NCBI RefSeq assembly: GCF_000972385.1
Contig: NZ_JXTE01000004.1
Span: 1-64,000, forward strand
Source: Streptomyces sp. WM6386
Lineage (GTDB): Bacteria > Actinomycetota > Actinomycetes > Streptomycetales > Streptomycetaceae
Direction of reading: 5' to 3'
Length of the DNA: 64,000 nucleotides
Notes under the pieces: generated by a model
The model's input: only the letters and a program-made list of their open reading frames with translations
Told to the model about the DNA's origin: nothing
Databases searched by the model: none
Translations under genes and position numbers: made by a program
Shown: positions 42,931 to 51,082 of the stretch, piece by piece
How the letters are laid out: each line of letters begins with the position of its first letter
How positions within the stretch are numbered: the first letter of the stretch is position 1

Positions 42931-42984
42931 CGAGTGATGTCGGAATCTACATCACTCGATCTGTGCGGGTGTAGGTGCCGACAT
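42931..42984. promoter_or_regulatory. Compound operator between PucR and the catabolic operon
   Basis: Two layers are visible. CGAGTGATGT-N8-ACATCACTCG (42931-42958) is a perfect 10-bp inverted repeat. ATGTCGGAATCTACA (42937-42951) is also repeated inverted as TGTAGGTGCCGACAT (42970-42984), matching at 13 of 15 positions. The block lies 14 bp from the PucR start. Confidence 0.75.
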
Positions 42985-43068
42985 TGTTGTGGTCCCGCCC
43001 CGCGGCGCATGCTCCCTGCGAACGGCCACACCGGCCCATGGACCCACCCGAAAAGGAGGTGCGACGGC

Positions 43069-44145
43069 GTGTCGCATCCGCTCGCATCCCCACCGCCCGG
43101 CCGGCCACCCCGGATCACCGTCGTGGGGCCGGGTGCCGTCGGCGCCACCCTCGCCGGGGCGTTCGCCGCATCGGGTGCCGAAGTCTCTCTGCTCGGACGG
43201 CCCGGGCCGCACCTCGACGCGATCGCCGCCCGGGGGCTCCTGCTGCGCGGCCGGGAAACGGGAGTCGGCCGGGAAACGGGAGTCGGCCGGGAAACGGGAG
43301 TCGAGGTCCGGTACCGCTTCCCCACGGCGTACGACGCCGGGCGGCTCCCCGTCCCGGACCTGGCCGTCCTCTGCGTCAAGAGCCAGCACCTCCTTCCGGC
43401 CGCCCGCTCCCTGCGGACCTGGCTCGACCAGCACGGCACGGATGTGCTGGTCGTGGCCAACGGAGTGCCCTGGTGGCTGCTGTCCACCGTCGAACGCGCC
43501 GGGGATGACGCCGTACTGCGATCCGTCGACCCCGACGGGGAACTCCTGCGACTCCTGCCCCCTGAGCGGGTGATGTCCGGTGTGGCGCACTTCAGCAGCG
43601 CTGTCGAAGGACCGGGCCGGGTGACGCACCTCAGCGGTGACAGGCTGATCATCGGCGACCCGGCAGGCGGGATCTCGGACCGTGTCCACCGGTGCGCAGC
43701 GGCCCTCTCCGCAGGGCCCGTCCACGCGGAACCCAGCGCGGACATCCGCCGGGACAGCTGGGAAAAGCTGCTGGGCAACGTCAACCTCAACCCCGTCAGC
43801 GCACTCACCGGTGCCACCGTCCTCGACATCCTCGACGACCCGGACGTACGGCACATCTGCGCCGCCATGTTCGACGAGACGGCGGCCGTGGGTACGGCAT
43901 TGGGCATCGAGAGCGCCATGACGGCAGATGACCGGCTGGACATCGCCCGCAAGCTCGGCGCGTTCCGCACCTCCATGCTGCAGGACGCGGACCGGGGCCG
44001 CCCCCTCGAACTCGACGCGATCGTCGGTGCCGTACGCGAACTCGCGCGCCGCACCGGTGTCCCGTCCCCCACCCTCGACGCGCTCCACGGACTGCTCGCC
44101 CTGCGCGAGCGGGTCCGCGGCCGCGGCGAGACGCCCGACAGCTGA
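43069..44145 (+). CDS. Ketopantoate reductase (ApbA/PanE) family protein
   Basis: 358 residues. Rossmann motif VVGPGAVGATLAGAFAASGA, LAVLCVKSQHL, VVANGVPWWLLS (NGV for the usual NG motif) and the catalytic helix WEKLLGNVNLNPVSALTGAT. AAAGGAGGTG fixes GTG 43069. A three-fold RETGVG repeat sits near residues 61-78. Family members reduce alpha-ketoacids; first in the meta-cleavage operon, so it is probably not a pantothenate enzyme. Confidence 0.88.
   Translation: MSHPLASPPPGRPPRITVVGPGAVGATLAGAFAASGAEVSLLGRPGPHLDAIAARGLLLRGRETGVGRETGVGRETGVEVRYRFPTAYDAGRLPVPDLAVLCVKSQHLLPAARSLRTWLDQHGTDVLVVANGVPWWLLSTVERAGDDAVLRSVDPDGELLRLLPPERVMSGVAHFSSAVEGPGRVTHLSGDRLIIGDPAGGISDRVHRCAAALSAGPVHAEPSADIRRDSWEKLLGNVNLNPVSALTGATVLDILDDPDVRHICAAMFDETAAVGTALGIESAMTADDRLDIARKLGAFRTSMLQDADRGRPLELDAIVGAVRELARRTGVPSPTLDALHGLLALRERVRGRGETPDS
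43249..43302 (+). repeat. Three perfect tandem 18-bp copies inside the reductase gene
   Basis: Unit GGCCGGGAAACGGGAGTC, three times with no mismatch, adding six residues per copy (G-R-E-T-G-V) to a surface-loop region. Identical copies indicate recent expansion. Confidence 0.95.
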
Positions 44146-44155
44146 AGGAGCCCCA

Positions 44156-45616
44156 ATGCCACATCCCTTGGGGAACACCCCATCGAAGATCATCGCCGTC
44201 CATCTCAACTTCCGCAGCCGCGCCAAGGAGCGCGGCCGGACCCCCGCTCATCCCTCCTACTTCCTGAAGCCGCCGTCGTCGCTGGCCGGTACCCAGGAGG
44301 CGATCGTCAGGCCGCGGGGCTGCCGGCTCATGGGCTTCGAAGGTGAGATCGCCCTCGTCATCGGTGCGCGCGCCCGACGCGTGCGGCCCGAGGACGGGTG
44401 GCGCCACGTGCGCTGGGTGACCGCCGCCAACGACGCGGGCGTCTACGACCTGCGGTACGCCGACCGCGGCTCCAACCTGCGCTCCAAAGGCGCGGACGGC
44501 TTCACCCCGATCGGTCCAAGGCTGCTGGACGCCACCGAACTCGACCCCGACGCACTGCGGTTGAGGACCTGGGTCAACGGTGAGCTCGCCCAGGACGACA
44601 CGACCGACTCGCTGCTGTTCCCCTTCGGGGAGCTGATCGCGGACCTGTCCCGGCTTCTCACCCTGGAACCCGGCGATGTGATCCTCACCGGCACCCCGGC
44701 CGGCGCCTCGGTCGTCCAGCCGGGCGACGTGGTCGAAGTCGAGGTCAGTGACGGCCGGTTGAGCACAGGAGTGCTGCGCAACCCGGTCGCCGACGCCGAT
44801 CACGACCTGGAGCCGTGGGGCGCGCAGCCCAGAACGGACCGGGCCGAGGAGGAGTCGGCGTACGGACCCTCTGACGAGCCCCCTCCGCTGCTGGGCGAAA
44901 GCCTCGCCGGCGGTCTCCGCTCGGTGGCCGTGGCGACGATCAGCGCGCAACTGCGGAAGCGCGGTCTGCCGCACATGTCGATCGACGCGGTACACCCCGC
45001 CACGCCCGGCACCCGCATGGTGGGCGTCGCGCACACCCTGCGCTATCTGCCCCTGCGCGAGGACCTGTTCGAGCAGTACGGCACCGGAATGAACGCCCAG
45101 AAGCGGGCGATCGAGGAGCTCCGCCCCGGACACGTGCTGGTGATGGACGCCCGGCGGGACACCTCCGCCGGAACCCTGGGCGACATCCTCGCCCTGCGCG
45201 CCCAGCGGCGCGGCGCGGCCGGGATCGTGACCGACGGAGGACTGCGGGACGGCGCGGCCGTAGCCGCCCTCGGACTGCCCGTGTTCCACGGCGGAGCCCA
45301 CCCGTCGGTGCTCGGCCGCCGCCACGTCCCCTGGGACACCGGGGTACCGGTCGCCTGCGGCGGGGCGCTCGTCCAGCCCGGCGACCTGATCGTGGGCGAC
45401 GACGACGGCGTGGTCGTCGTACCCCCCGACCTCGCCACCGAGTTGGTCGCCGACTGCCGGGAGCAGGAGCGTCAGGAGCGGTTCGTCACCGAGCAGGTGC
45501 GGGCCGGGGCGAGCGTCGACGGGCTGTACCCGCTGGGGCCGACGTGGCGTGAGCAGTACCGCACCTGGTGCGCCAAGAACGCCGCACAGAACGACATCGA
45601 AGGAGAACAGGCGTGA
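44156..45616 (+). CDS. Fumarylacetoacetate-hydrolase-family/RraA-like fusion protein
   Basis: 486 residues in two parts. Residues 1-225 are FAH fold: SYFLKPPSSLAG, metal-binding GFEGEIALVIG, WVTAANDAGVYDLR and GDVILTGTPAGAS. Residues about 250-470 are RraA-like: HPATPGTRMVGVAHTLRYLP, GHVLVMDARRDTSAGTLGDI, GIVTDGGLRDGAAVAALGL and IVGDDDGVVVVPPDL. FAH members include HpaG isomerase/decarboxylases; RraA members include oxaloacetate decarboxylase and HMG aldolase. GAAGGAG precedes ATG 44156. The fusion may combine two successive steps. Confidence 0.9.
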   Translation: MPHPLGNTPSKIIAVHLNFRSRAKERGRTPAHPSYFLKPPSSLAGTQEAIVRPRGCRLMGFEGEIALVIGARARRVRPEDGWRHVRWVTAANDAGVYDLRYADRGSNLRSKGADGFTPIGPRLLDATELDPDALRLRTWVNGELAQDDTTDSLLFPFGELIADLSRLLTLEPGDVILTGTPAGASVVQPGDVVEVEVSDGRLSTGVLRNPVADADHDLEPWGAQPRTDRAEEESAYGPSDEPPPLLGESLAGGLRSVAVATISAQLRKRGLPHMSIDAVHPATPGTRMVGVAHTLRYLPLREDLFEQYGTGMNAQKRAIEELRPGHVLVMDARRDTSAGTLGDILALRAQRRGAAGIVTDGGLRDGAAVAALGLPVFHGGAHPSVLGRRHVPWDTGVPVACGGALVQPGDLIVGDDDGVVVVPPDLATELVADCREQERQERFVTEQVRAGASVDGLYPLGPTWREQYRTWCAKNAAQNDIEGEQA

Positions 45617-46539
45617 AGTTCCGCAGCGACCCGTCCACCATCCGGGGTTCGATCGCCCCGGTCATCACCCCCTTCACCGCCGAGGGGTCGGTCGACCACG
45701 ACAGTCTGGCCGGGTTGATCAGTTTCCAGCTGGAGTCGGGTTCGCACGGCATCTCGCTGGGCGGCTCGACCGGGGAGCCGAGCGCGCAGAGCGTCGCAGA
45801 ACGGATCGCCGGGATGCGTACCGCGGTAGAGGTGATCGCCGACCGGGTGCCGTTCCTGCCCGGCACCGGCTCGCACAAGCTCGACGAGACTCTCGAACTG
45901 ACCGCCGCCGCACGCGAGTTGGGCGCGGACGCGGCTCTGGTCATCACCCCGTACTACGCGCGCCCCACCCAGGAGGCGCTCTACACCTGGTACGCCACGG
46001 TGGCCCGGGAGTTCCCGGATCTGCCGATCGTCGCCTACAACGTGCCCTCGCGCACAGCCGTTGACATCGCGCCGGAGACGGTGAAGCGGCTGTTCACCGA
46101 CTTCGAGAACTTCGTCGGGGTCAAGGAGACGACCAAGGACTTCGAGCACTTCTCCCGCGTGCTGCACGCCTGCGGACGCTCGCTGCTGGTGTGGTCCGGC
46201 ATCGAGCTGCTGTGCCTGCCCCTGCTGGCGCTCGGCGGCACCGGCTTCGTCTCCGCCGTGGCCAACCTGGCGCCGACCGCGGTGGCGCGGATGTACGAGC
46301 TGTGGGAGGCGGGCGACTTCGAGGCCGCCCGCGACCTGCACTACCGGCTGCACCCGCTCGTCGACCTGCTGTTCGTGGAGACCAATCCGGCACCCGCCAA
46401 ATGGGTCCTCGCCCAGCAGGGCCGCATCGCCTCCGCCCACGTCCGCCCGCCGCTGACGACACCTACCGAGGCGGGCCTGACGAGGATCCGGGCGCTGCTG
46501 ACCGAGGGCGGCGACCTGACCGCACAGATCGGAGCATGA
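45613..46539 (+). CDS. DapA-superfamily class I aldolase
   Basis: 308 residues, TIM barrel. Schiff-base Lys171 in VGVKETTKD, Tyr142 in AYNVPSRT and the GGSTGE loop (50-55, pyruvate carboxylate site). GTG 45613 overlaps the FAH-RraA stop (GTGA) with AAGGAG upstream. True DapA makes dihydrodipicolinate, but superfamily members also split 4-hydroxy-2-keto acids. Between FAH and HpaE/HpaD genes it probably replaces HpaI in releasing pyruvate (inference). Confidence 0.9.
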   Translation: MKFRSDPSTIRGSIAPVITPFTAEGSVDHDSLAGLISFQLESGSHGISLGGSTGEPSAQSVAERIAGMRTAVEVIADRVPFLPGTGSHKLDETLELTAAARELGADAALVITPYYARPTQEALYTWYATVAREFPDLPIVAYNVPSRTAVDIAPETVKRLFTDFENFVGVKETTKDFEHFSRVLHACGRSLLVWSGIELLCLPLLALGGTGFVSAVANLAPTAVARMYELWEAGDFEAARDLHYRLHPLVDLLFVETNPAPAKWVLAQQGRIASAHVRPPLTTPTEAGLTRIRALLTEGGDLTAQIGA

Positions 46540-46541
46540 CC

Positions 46542-48035
46542 ATGAGCGTCGAGAACAGCATCGAGAACCTGCCGCCCGTCATCCAGCACTGGATCGGAGG
46601 CGAGTTGGTCGACAGCGCCGACGGGCGGACGTTCCCCGTGGCCGATCCGGTGACCAACACGCCCTACGCCCGGGCCGCGCGCGGAGCGAGGGCCGACGTC
46701 GACCGGGCGGTGGCCGCCGCCCGGTCCGCCTTTCCCGCCTGGTCGTCTCTGGGCAGCCGGGAGCGAGCCAACGTGCTGGTCAGGATCGCGGACGCGGTCG
46801 AGGCCCGCCACGAGCGGCTGGCGTCCTTCGAGTCGTACGACACCGGGCTCCCCATCACCCAGGCCCGCGGCCAGGCCCGGCGCGCCGCCGAGAACTTCCG
46901 CTATTTCGCCGATGTGATCGTCGCCCTCGGCGAGGAGGCCTTCCGGCAGGGTGACGAGCAGTTCAGTTACGTGGTGCGCACGCCGGTCGGCGTGGCCGGA
47001 CTGATCACACCGTGGAACACCCCCTTCATGCTGGAGAGCTGGAAACTGGCCCCGGCCCTGGCCTCCGGCTGCACGCTGATCCTCAAGCCCGCCGAGTGGA
47101 CCCCGCTGTCGGCCTCACTGTGGCCGGAGATCCTCGCCGAGGCCGGAGTGCCCGACGGGGTGGTCAACATCGTGCACGGCATCGGCGAGGAGGCCGGTCA
47201 GGCACTGGTCGACCACCCGGACGTACCGCTGATCTCCTTCACCGGCTCCACCGACACCGGCCGCCACATCATCCGCTCCAGCGCCCAGCACCTGAAGACC
47301 ACCTCGATGGAGCTGGGCGGCAAGTCCCCGGCCGTCGTCTTCGCGGACGCCGACCTCGAAGCGGCCCTCGACTCGGTCGTCTTCGGGGTGTTCTCCCTCA
47401 ACGGCGAGCGCTGCACGGCCGGTTCACGGATCCTCGTGGAGCGGCCGGTGTACGAGGAGTTCACCCGCCGTCTGGCGGAGCGCGCGGACGCCGTCCGGGT
47501 CGGGCCGCCCTCCGACCCCGCCACCGAGGTGGGCGCACTGGTCCACCCCGAGCACTACGCACGCGTCCTGAACTACGTCGAGATCGGCAAGAAGGAGGCC
47601 CGCCTCGTCGCCGGCGGCACCCGGCCCGCACACCTGGCCGACGGCAACTACCTCCAGCCGACCGTCTTCGCGGACGTCGAGCGGGACGCCCGGATCTTCC
47701 AGGAGGAGATCTTCGGCCCGGTCGTCGCCGTCGCCCCCTTCGACGACGAGTCCGAGGCCATCGAGCTGGCCAACGCCACCCAGTTCGGCCTCGCCGCCTA
47801 CATCTGGACCTCGGACCTCAAGCGCGGCCATCGCATCGCCCACGCCGTCGAGTCCGGCATGGTCTGGATCAACTCCCACAACGTACGGGACCTGCGCACC
47901 CCCTTCGGCGGCGTCAAGGCCTCCGGCGTCGGCCGTGAAGGCGGTGCGCACTCCATCGACTTCTACACCGAGTCGAAGATCGTCCATGTCGCCCTGGGCG
48001 ATGTCCACACCCCTCGCTTCGGAGCCGCCCGATGA
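46542..48035 (+). CDS. hpaE: Aldehyde dehydrogenase, HpaE-like
   Basis: 497 residues. Asn159 (TPWN), cofactor FTGSTDTGRHI, Glu257 (MELGGKS) and nucleophile Cys291 (NGERCTAGSR). The closest match in pattern is 5-carboxymethyl-2-hydroxymuconate semialdehyde dehydrogenase. ATG 46542 is 7 nt from GGAG; ATG 46536 overlaps the previous stop and is possible. It is coupled by ATGA overlap to the dioxygenase that would make its substrate. Confidence 0.9.
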   Translation: MSVENSIENLPPVIQHWIGGELVDSADGRTFPVADPVTNTPYARAARGARADVDRAVAAARSAFPAWSSLGSRERANVLVRIADAVEARHERLASFESYDTGLPITQARGQARRAAENFRYFADVIVALGEEAFRQGDEQFSYVVRTPVGVAGLITPWNTPFMLESWKLAPALASGCTLILKPAEWTPLSASLWPEILAEAGVPDGVVNIVHGIGEEAGQALVDHPDVPLISFTGSTDTGRHIIRSSAQHLKTTSMELGGKSPAVVFADADLEAALDSVVFGVFSLNGERCTAGSRILVERPVYEEFTRRLAERADAVRVGPPSDPATEVGALVHPEHYARVLNYVEIGKKEARLVAGGTRPAHLADGNYLQPTVFADVERDARIFQEEIFGPVVAVAPFDDESEAIELANATQFGLAAYIWTSDLKRGHRIAHAVESGMVWINSHNVRDLRTPFGGVKASGVGREGGAHSIDFYTESKIVHVALGDVHTPRFGAAR

Positions 48036-49042
48036 CCACCGCGCACCCGGACGCCCCGGACGTCATCCGCTCCGCCTACGCACAGTTGGCCGTCACCGAC
48101 CTCGCCGCATCCCGCTGGTTCTGGGTCGACATGCTCGGTTTCCACGTCCAGTACGAGGATGCCGGCACTCTGTGCCTGCGCGGCACCGACGAGTTGACCC
48201 ACCACTCCCTCGTCCTGCGCCGGGGCGAGCTCGCCGCCCTCGACCACATCGCCTACCGGGTGCGCACCCCCGAGGACATCGACAAGGCGGAGAGGTTCTT
48301 CCGTCAACTCGGCCGCCCGGTACGGCGCATCCCGAAAGGGGAGGGTACGCCCGGTGTCGGCGACGCCGTTCGCGTCATCGACCCGCTCGGCTTCCCCGTC
48401 GAGTTCTTCCACGACATCGAGCACGCCGAGCGGTTGATCCAGCGCTACGACCTGCGCCACGGCGCCGAGGTGGCCCGCCTGGACCACTTCAACATCTGCA
48501 CCCCGGACATACCCGCCGCCTACGCCCACTACAAGTCACTGGGTTTCGGCTGCTCGGAGACCATCGAGGGCGACGAGCACGAGCTGTACGCGGCCTGGAT
48601 GTACCGCAAACAGACCGTCCACGACGTCGCCTTCACCTGCGGCGCCGGGCCCCGCCTGCACCACCTGGGCGTAGCCACCCACGAGTCCCACCAAGTCCTG
48701 CGCGCCGCGGACCTCTTCGGCTCGCTCCGCAAGGAACACCACATCGAACGCGGCCCGGGACGACACGGCGTCTCCAACGCCTTCTACCTCTACCTGCGTG
48801 ATCCCGACGGGCACCGGGTCGAGATCTACACCTCCGACTACTACACCGGCGACCCCGACCACGAGACGTACCGCTGGAACGTCCACGACGACCGCCGCCG
48901 CGACTTCTGGGGCAACGCCGTCATCGAGTCCTGGTACAAGGAGGCCACCCCCGTCCTCGGCCTCGACGGGAGCCCACATCTCGTCTCCGACGCCGTACTG
49001 GACGAGTCCGCCGTGCAGGTCGGCGCGGACGGCCTCGGCTGA
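48032..49042 (+). CDS. hpaD: 3,4-Dihydroxyphenylacetate 2,3-dioxygenase-like extradiol enzyme
   Basis: 336 residues, type I (VOC) extradiol dioxygenase. Metal ligands His152 (LDHFN), His211 (LHHLGVA) and Glu264 (VEIYTSDYY) are spaced exactly as H155/H214/E267 of the Brevibacterium fuscum and Arthrobacter enzymes; acid-base His197, His245 and Tyr254 are also kept. ERGPGRHGVSNAFYLYLRDP is nearly identical to them. Cleaves homoprotocatechuate or a similar side-chain catechol. ATG overlaps the hpaE-like stop. Confidence 0.93.
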   Translation: MTTAHPDAPDVIRSAYAQLAVTDLAASRWFWVDMLGFHVQYEDAGTLCLRGTDELTHHSLVLRRGELAALDHIAYRVRTPEDIDKAERFFRQLGRPVRRIPKGEGTPGVGDAVRVIDPLGFPVEFFHDIEHAERLIQRYDLRHGAEVARLDHFNICTPDIPAAYAHYKSLGFGCSETIEGDEHELYAAWMYRKQTVHDVAFTCGAGPRLHHLGVATHESHQVLRAADLFGSLRKEHHIERGPGRHGVSNAFYLYLRDPDGHRVEIYTSDYYTGDPDHETYRWNVHDDRRRDFWGNAVIESWYKEATPVLGLDGSPHLVSDAVLDESAVQVGADGLG

Positions 49043-49116
49043 CCCGCCGACGTACGGGGGCGCCACCTCGGTGTGCCCACCCCCGACAGCAACCGCCTCC
49101 TCGTCGCGACGTCCCG

Positions 49117-49132
49117 ATGTCCGGAATCTGCA
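49117..49132. promoter_or_regulatory. Possible second PucR-type half-site
   Basis: ATGTCCGGAATCTGCA in the 174-bp gap before the cupin gene matches the ATGTCGGAATCTACA repeat of 42937-42951 with one inserted C and one substitution. Confidence 0.35.
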
Positions 49133-49216
49133 AGCGCTGAGGTCTGCCACGGGAAAGACGGCACCGGCCGCTCGGGGATTCACTCCGGTAAGTCCGCGAC
49201 GAGAGAGGCCATTCAC

Positions 49217-49750
49217 ATGCCCGACATGCCCGCCGGAGAGTTCTGGAAGGACCTCAGGCCGATCGAGAACTCCTTCCGCCCCGACGCCCTTCCCGAGGTC
49301 TATCTGTCCAAGGTGGCCACGGACGACGACCGCTATTACGTGCCCTTCACCGAGACCGTCGGCTCGCGCCCGCTGTGGATCAACGTCAAGGACAACAGCT
49401 GGGCCGACATCCTGCGGGCCAAGGAGGCGGGGCTGGTCAACCGGCACTACCACCCGCACGAGGTGTTCGCGTACACGATCTCCGGCAAGTGGGGCTACCT
49501 GGAGCGGCCCTGGACGGCGACCGCGGGCGACTTCGTCTACGAGGCGCCGGGCGAGGGGCACACGCTGGTCGCCTACGACAGCGACGAGCCGATGAAGGTG
49601 TTCTTCATCGTCAAGGGCCCGCTGATCTGGCTGGACGAGAACGGCGATCCCGACGGCTTCTTCGACGTGCACGACTACATCAAGATGTGCCGCGAGCACT
49701 ACGAGAAGGCCGGGATCGGCGCCGACTACGTCAACTCCCTGTTCCGCTGA
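49217..49750 (+). CDS. Cupin-domain dioxygenase, 2,4'-dihydroxyacetophenone dioxygenase-like
   Basis: 177 residues, one cupin. Metal ligands in NRHYHPHEVFAYTISGKWGY and later EGHTLVAY. The family label fits 2,4'-dihydroxyacetophenone dioxygenase, which gives 4-hydroxybenzoate and formate. GAGAGAGG lies 8 nt before ATG 49217. It is separated from hpaD by a 174-bp gap that holds a possible operator, so it may have its own promoter. If correct, pobA at 29414 could handle its product. Confidence 0.82.
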   Translation: MPDMPAGEFWKDLRPIENSFRPDALPEVYLSKVATDDDRYYVPFTETVGSRPLWINVKDNSWADILRAKEAGLVNRHYHPHEVFAYTISGKWGYLERPWTATAGDFVYEAPGEGHTLVAYDSDEPMKVFFIVKGPLIWLDENGDPDGFFDVHDYIKMCREHYEKAGIGADYVNSLFR

Positions 49751-49782
49751 GCCGCGGCGCGCCCCGACCGATCGAGACCGCC

Positions 49783-49878
49783 ATGACCGACACCACCGTC
49801 GCGCCGGACAACCGCACGGCCGACCGGTGCGAGCCCCGTCTCGTCGCCCTCTTCATGACCGCCGGACACGTCGCATGA
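49783..49878 (+). CDS. 31-residue small ORF coupled to the alcohol dehydrogenase
   Basis: ATG 49783 gives MTDTTVAPDNRTADR and ends in GHVA at TGA 49876-49878, which overlaps the next ATG (ATGA). No RBS is evident (GAGACCGCC). It could be a leader peptide for coupling or the remnant of a truncated gene. Confidence 0.35.
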   Translation: MTDTTVAPDNRTADRCEPRLVALFMTAGHVA

Positions 49879-50912
49879 GGGCGGCCGTCTGGCACGGAGC
49901 CCTGGATGTCCGCGTCGAGGACGTGCCGGTGACACCACCCGGCCCCGGCGAGGTGACGATCGAGGTCGCCTACTGCGGGATCTGCGGCAGCGACCTGCAC
50001 GAGTACACCGACGGGCCGCACGCCATTCCCGTGGGCGACCCGCACCCGGAGTCCGGCGTGGCGGCTCCGATCGTCCTGGGACACGAGTTCTGCGGCACCG
50101 TCACCGAGGTGGGCGACGGTGTCACCGCCGTCGTCCCGGGCGACCGTGTGGCAGTGGAGCCGCACTACCGTTGCGGCACCTGCCCGCGGTGCCTCGCCGG
50201 GGACTACAACATCTGCCGGCATTTCGGGTTCGCCGGGCTCATGGGACATGGCGGATTGGCTGAGCACGCCACGGTGCCCGCGTACATGCTGCACCGGCTG
50301 CCCGAGTCGGTCTCCCTGGAACAGGCGGCGGTGTTCGAGCCGGCCGCCGTCGCCCTGCACGCGGTGCGGCGGGCCCGGATCCGCCCCGGCGAGACCGTCG
50401 CCGTGCTCGGCCTGGGCCCGATCGGGCTGCTCGTGACGCAGCTCGCGGCCCGTCATGGCGCCGGGCGCATCGTCACCGCCGACCGGACTTCGGCCCGCCG
50501 CGAGCTGGCGCTGCGTCTGGGTGCCACCGAGACCGGCGCGGACCTCGTCGACGTGGCCGCAGGCGAGGGAGCGGACGTGGCGTTCGAGGCGGTCGGCTCC
50601 GAGGACACCCTGCGTGCCTGTCTGGCCGCCACCCGACGCGGCGGGCGGGTGATGTTCCTCGGCCTGACCGGCACGGTCCGCCTGGACGCCTTCGCGCTGG
50701 TGAACAACGAGCACACGATCACGACCAGTGTGGGATACCGCGACGCCTATCCCGAACTGATCCGCATGGTGGCCGAGGGAGGCGTGGACCTGGCGGGGAT
50801 CGTCACCTCCACCATCCCCCTGGAACACGTGGTACGTGACGGATTCGAGGCAGTGCTGCGCGGAGAGGATCAGGTCAAAGTGCTGGTACGACCGGGGGAG
50901 CAGCGTCCGTGA
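49875..50912 (+). CDS. Zinc-dependent alcohol dehydrogenase (MDR, butanediol-dehydrogenase-like)
   Basis: 345 residues. Catalytic zinc: CGICGSDLHEY and GHEFCGTV; structural zinc: CGTCPRCLAGDYNIC; NAD motif LGLGPIGLLVTQLAARHGA. Typical of (R,R)-butanediol or L-threonine-type dehydrogenases. ATG 49875 overlaps a 31-codon ORF. Followed by an SDR remnant. Probably oxidises a hydroxy-ketone or alcohol intermediate feeding the cupin dioxygenase (inference). Confidence 0.9.
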   Translation: MRAAVWHGALDVRVEDVPVTPPGPGEVTIEVAYCGICGSDLHEYTDGPHAIPVGDPHPESGVAAPIVLGHEFCGTVTEVGDGVTAVVPGDRVAVEPHYRCGTCPRCLAGDYNICRHFGFAGLMGHGGLAEHATVPAYMLHRLPESVSLEQAAVFEPAAVALHAVRRARIRPGETVAVLGLGPIGLLVTQLAARHGAGRIVTADRTSARRELALRLGATETGADLVDVAAGEGADVAFEAVGSEDTLRACLAATRRGGRVMFLGLTGTVRLDAFALVNNEHTITTSVGYRDAYPELIRMVAEGGVDLAGIVTSTIPLEHVVRDGFEAVLRGEDQVKVLVRPGEQRP

Positions 50913-51033
50913 GCGCCCCGGTGAACTGCGCGGGCGTCAGCCGCGACGGCGAGGAGTACGACCTCGCCCGCCGGCCGCCTCGTACGTCACCGGGGCGGTC
51001 GTCCCTGTGGGCGGAGGCTTCCTGACGGTGTGA
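50909..51033 (+). pseudogene. SDR remnant with frameshift and large deletion
   Basis: Begins with GTG overlapping the dehydrogenase stop and reads VNCAGVSRDGEEYDLA (the SDR NNAG region); in another frame it continues ASYVTGAVVPVGGGFLTV and stops, the SDR C terminus. About 200 residues are missing. Remains of a former operon member. Confidence 0.75.
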
Positions 51034-51048
51034 CCTGTCACCTAAGCT
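51019..51048 (+). promoter_or_regulatory. Possible promoter of the AraC gene
   Basis: TTCCTG (51019-51024), 18 nt, TAAGCT (51043-51048). The -10 is good, the -35 poor. Confidence 0.3.
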
Positions 51049-51082
51049 CAGGCACCCCGACCGCATGCCGATGGGAGGTCGC

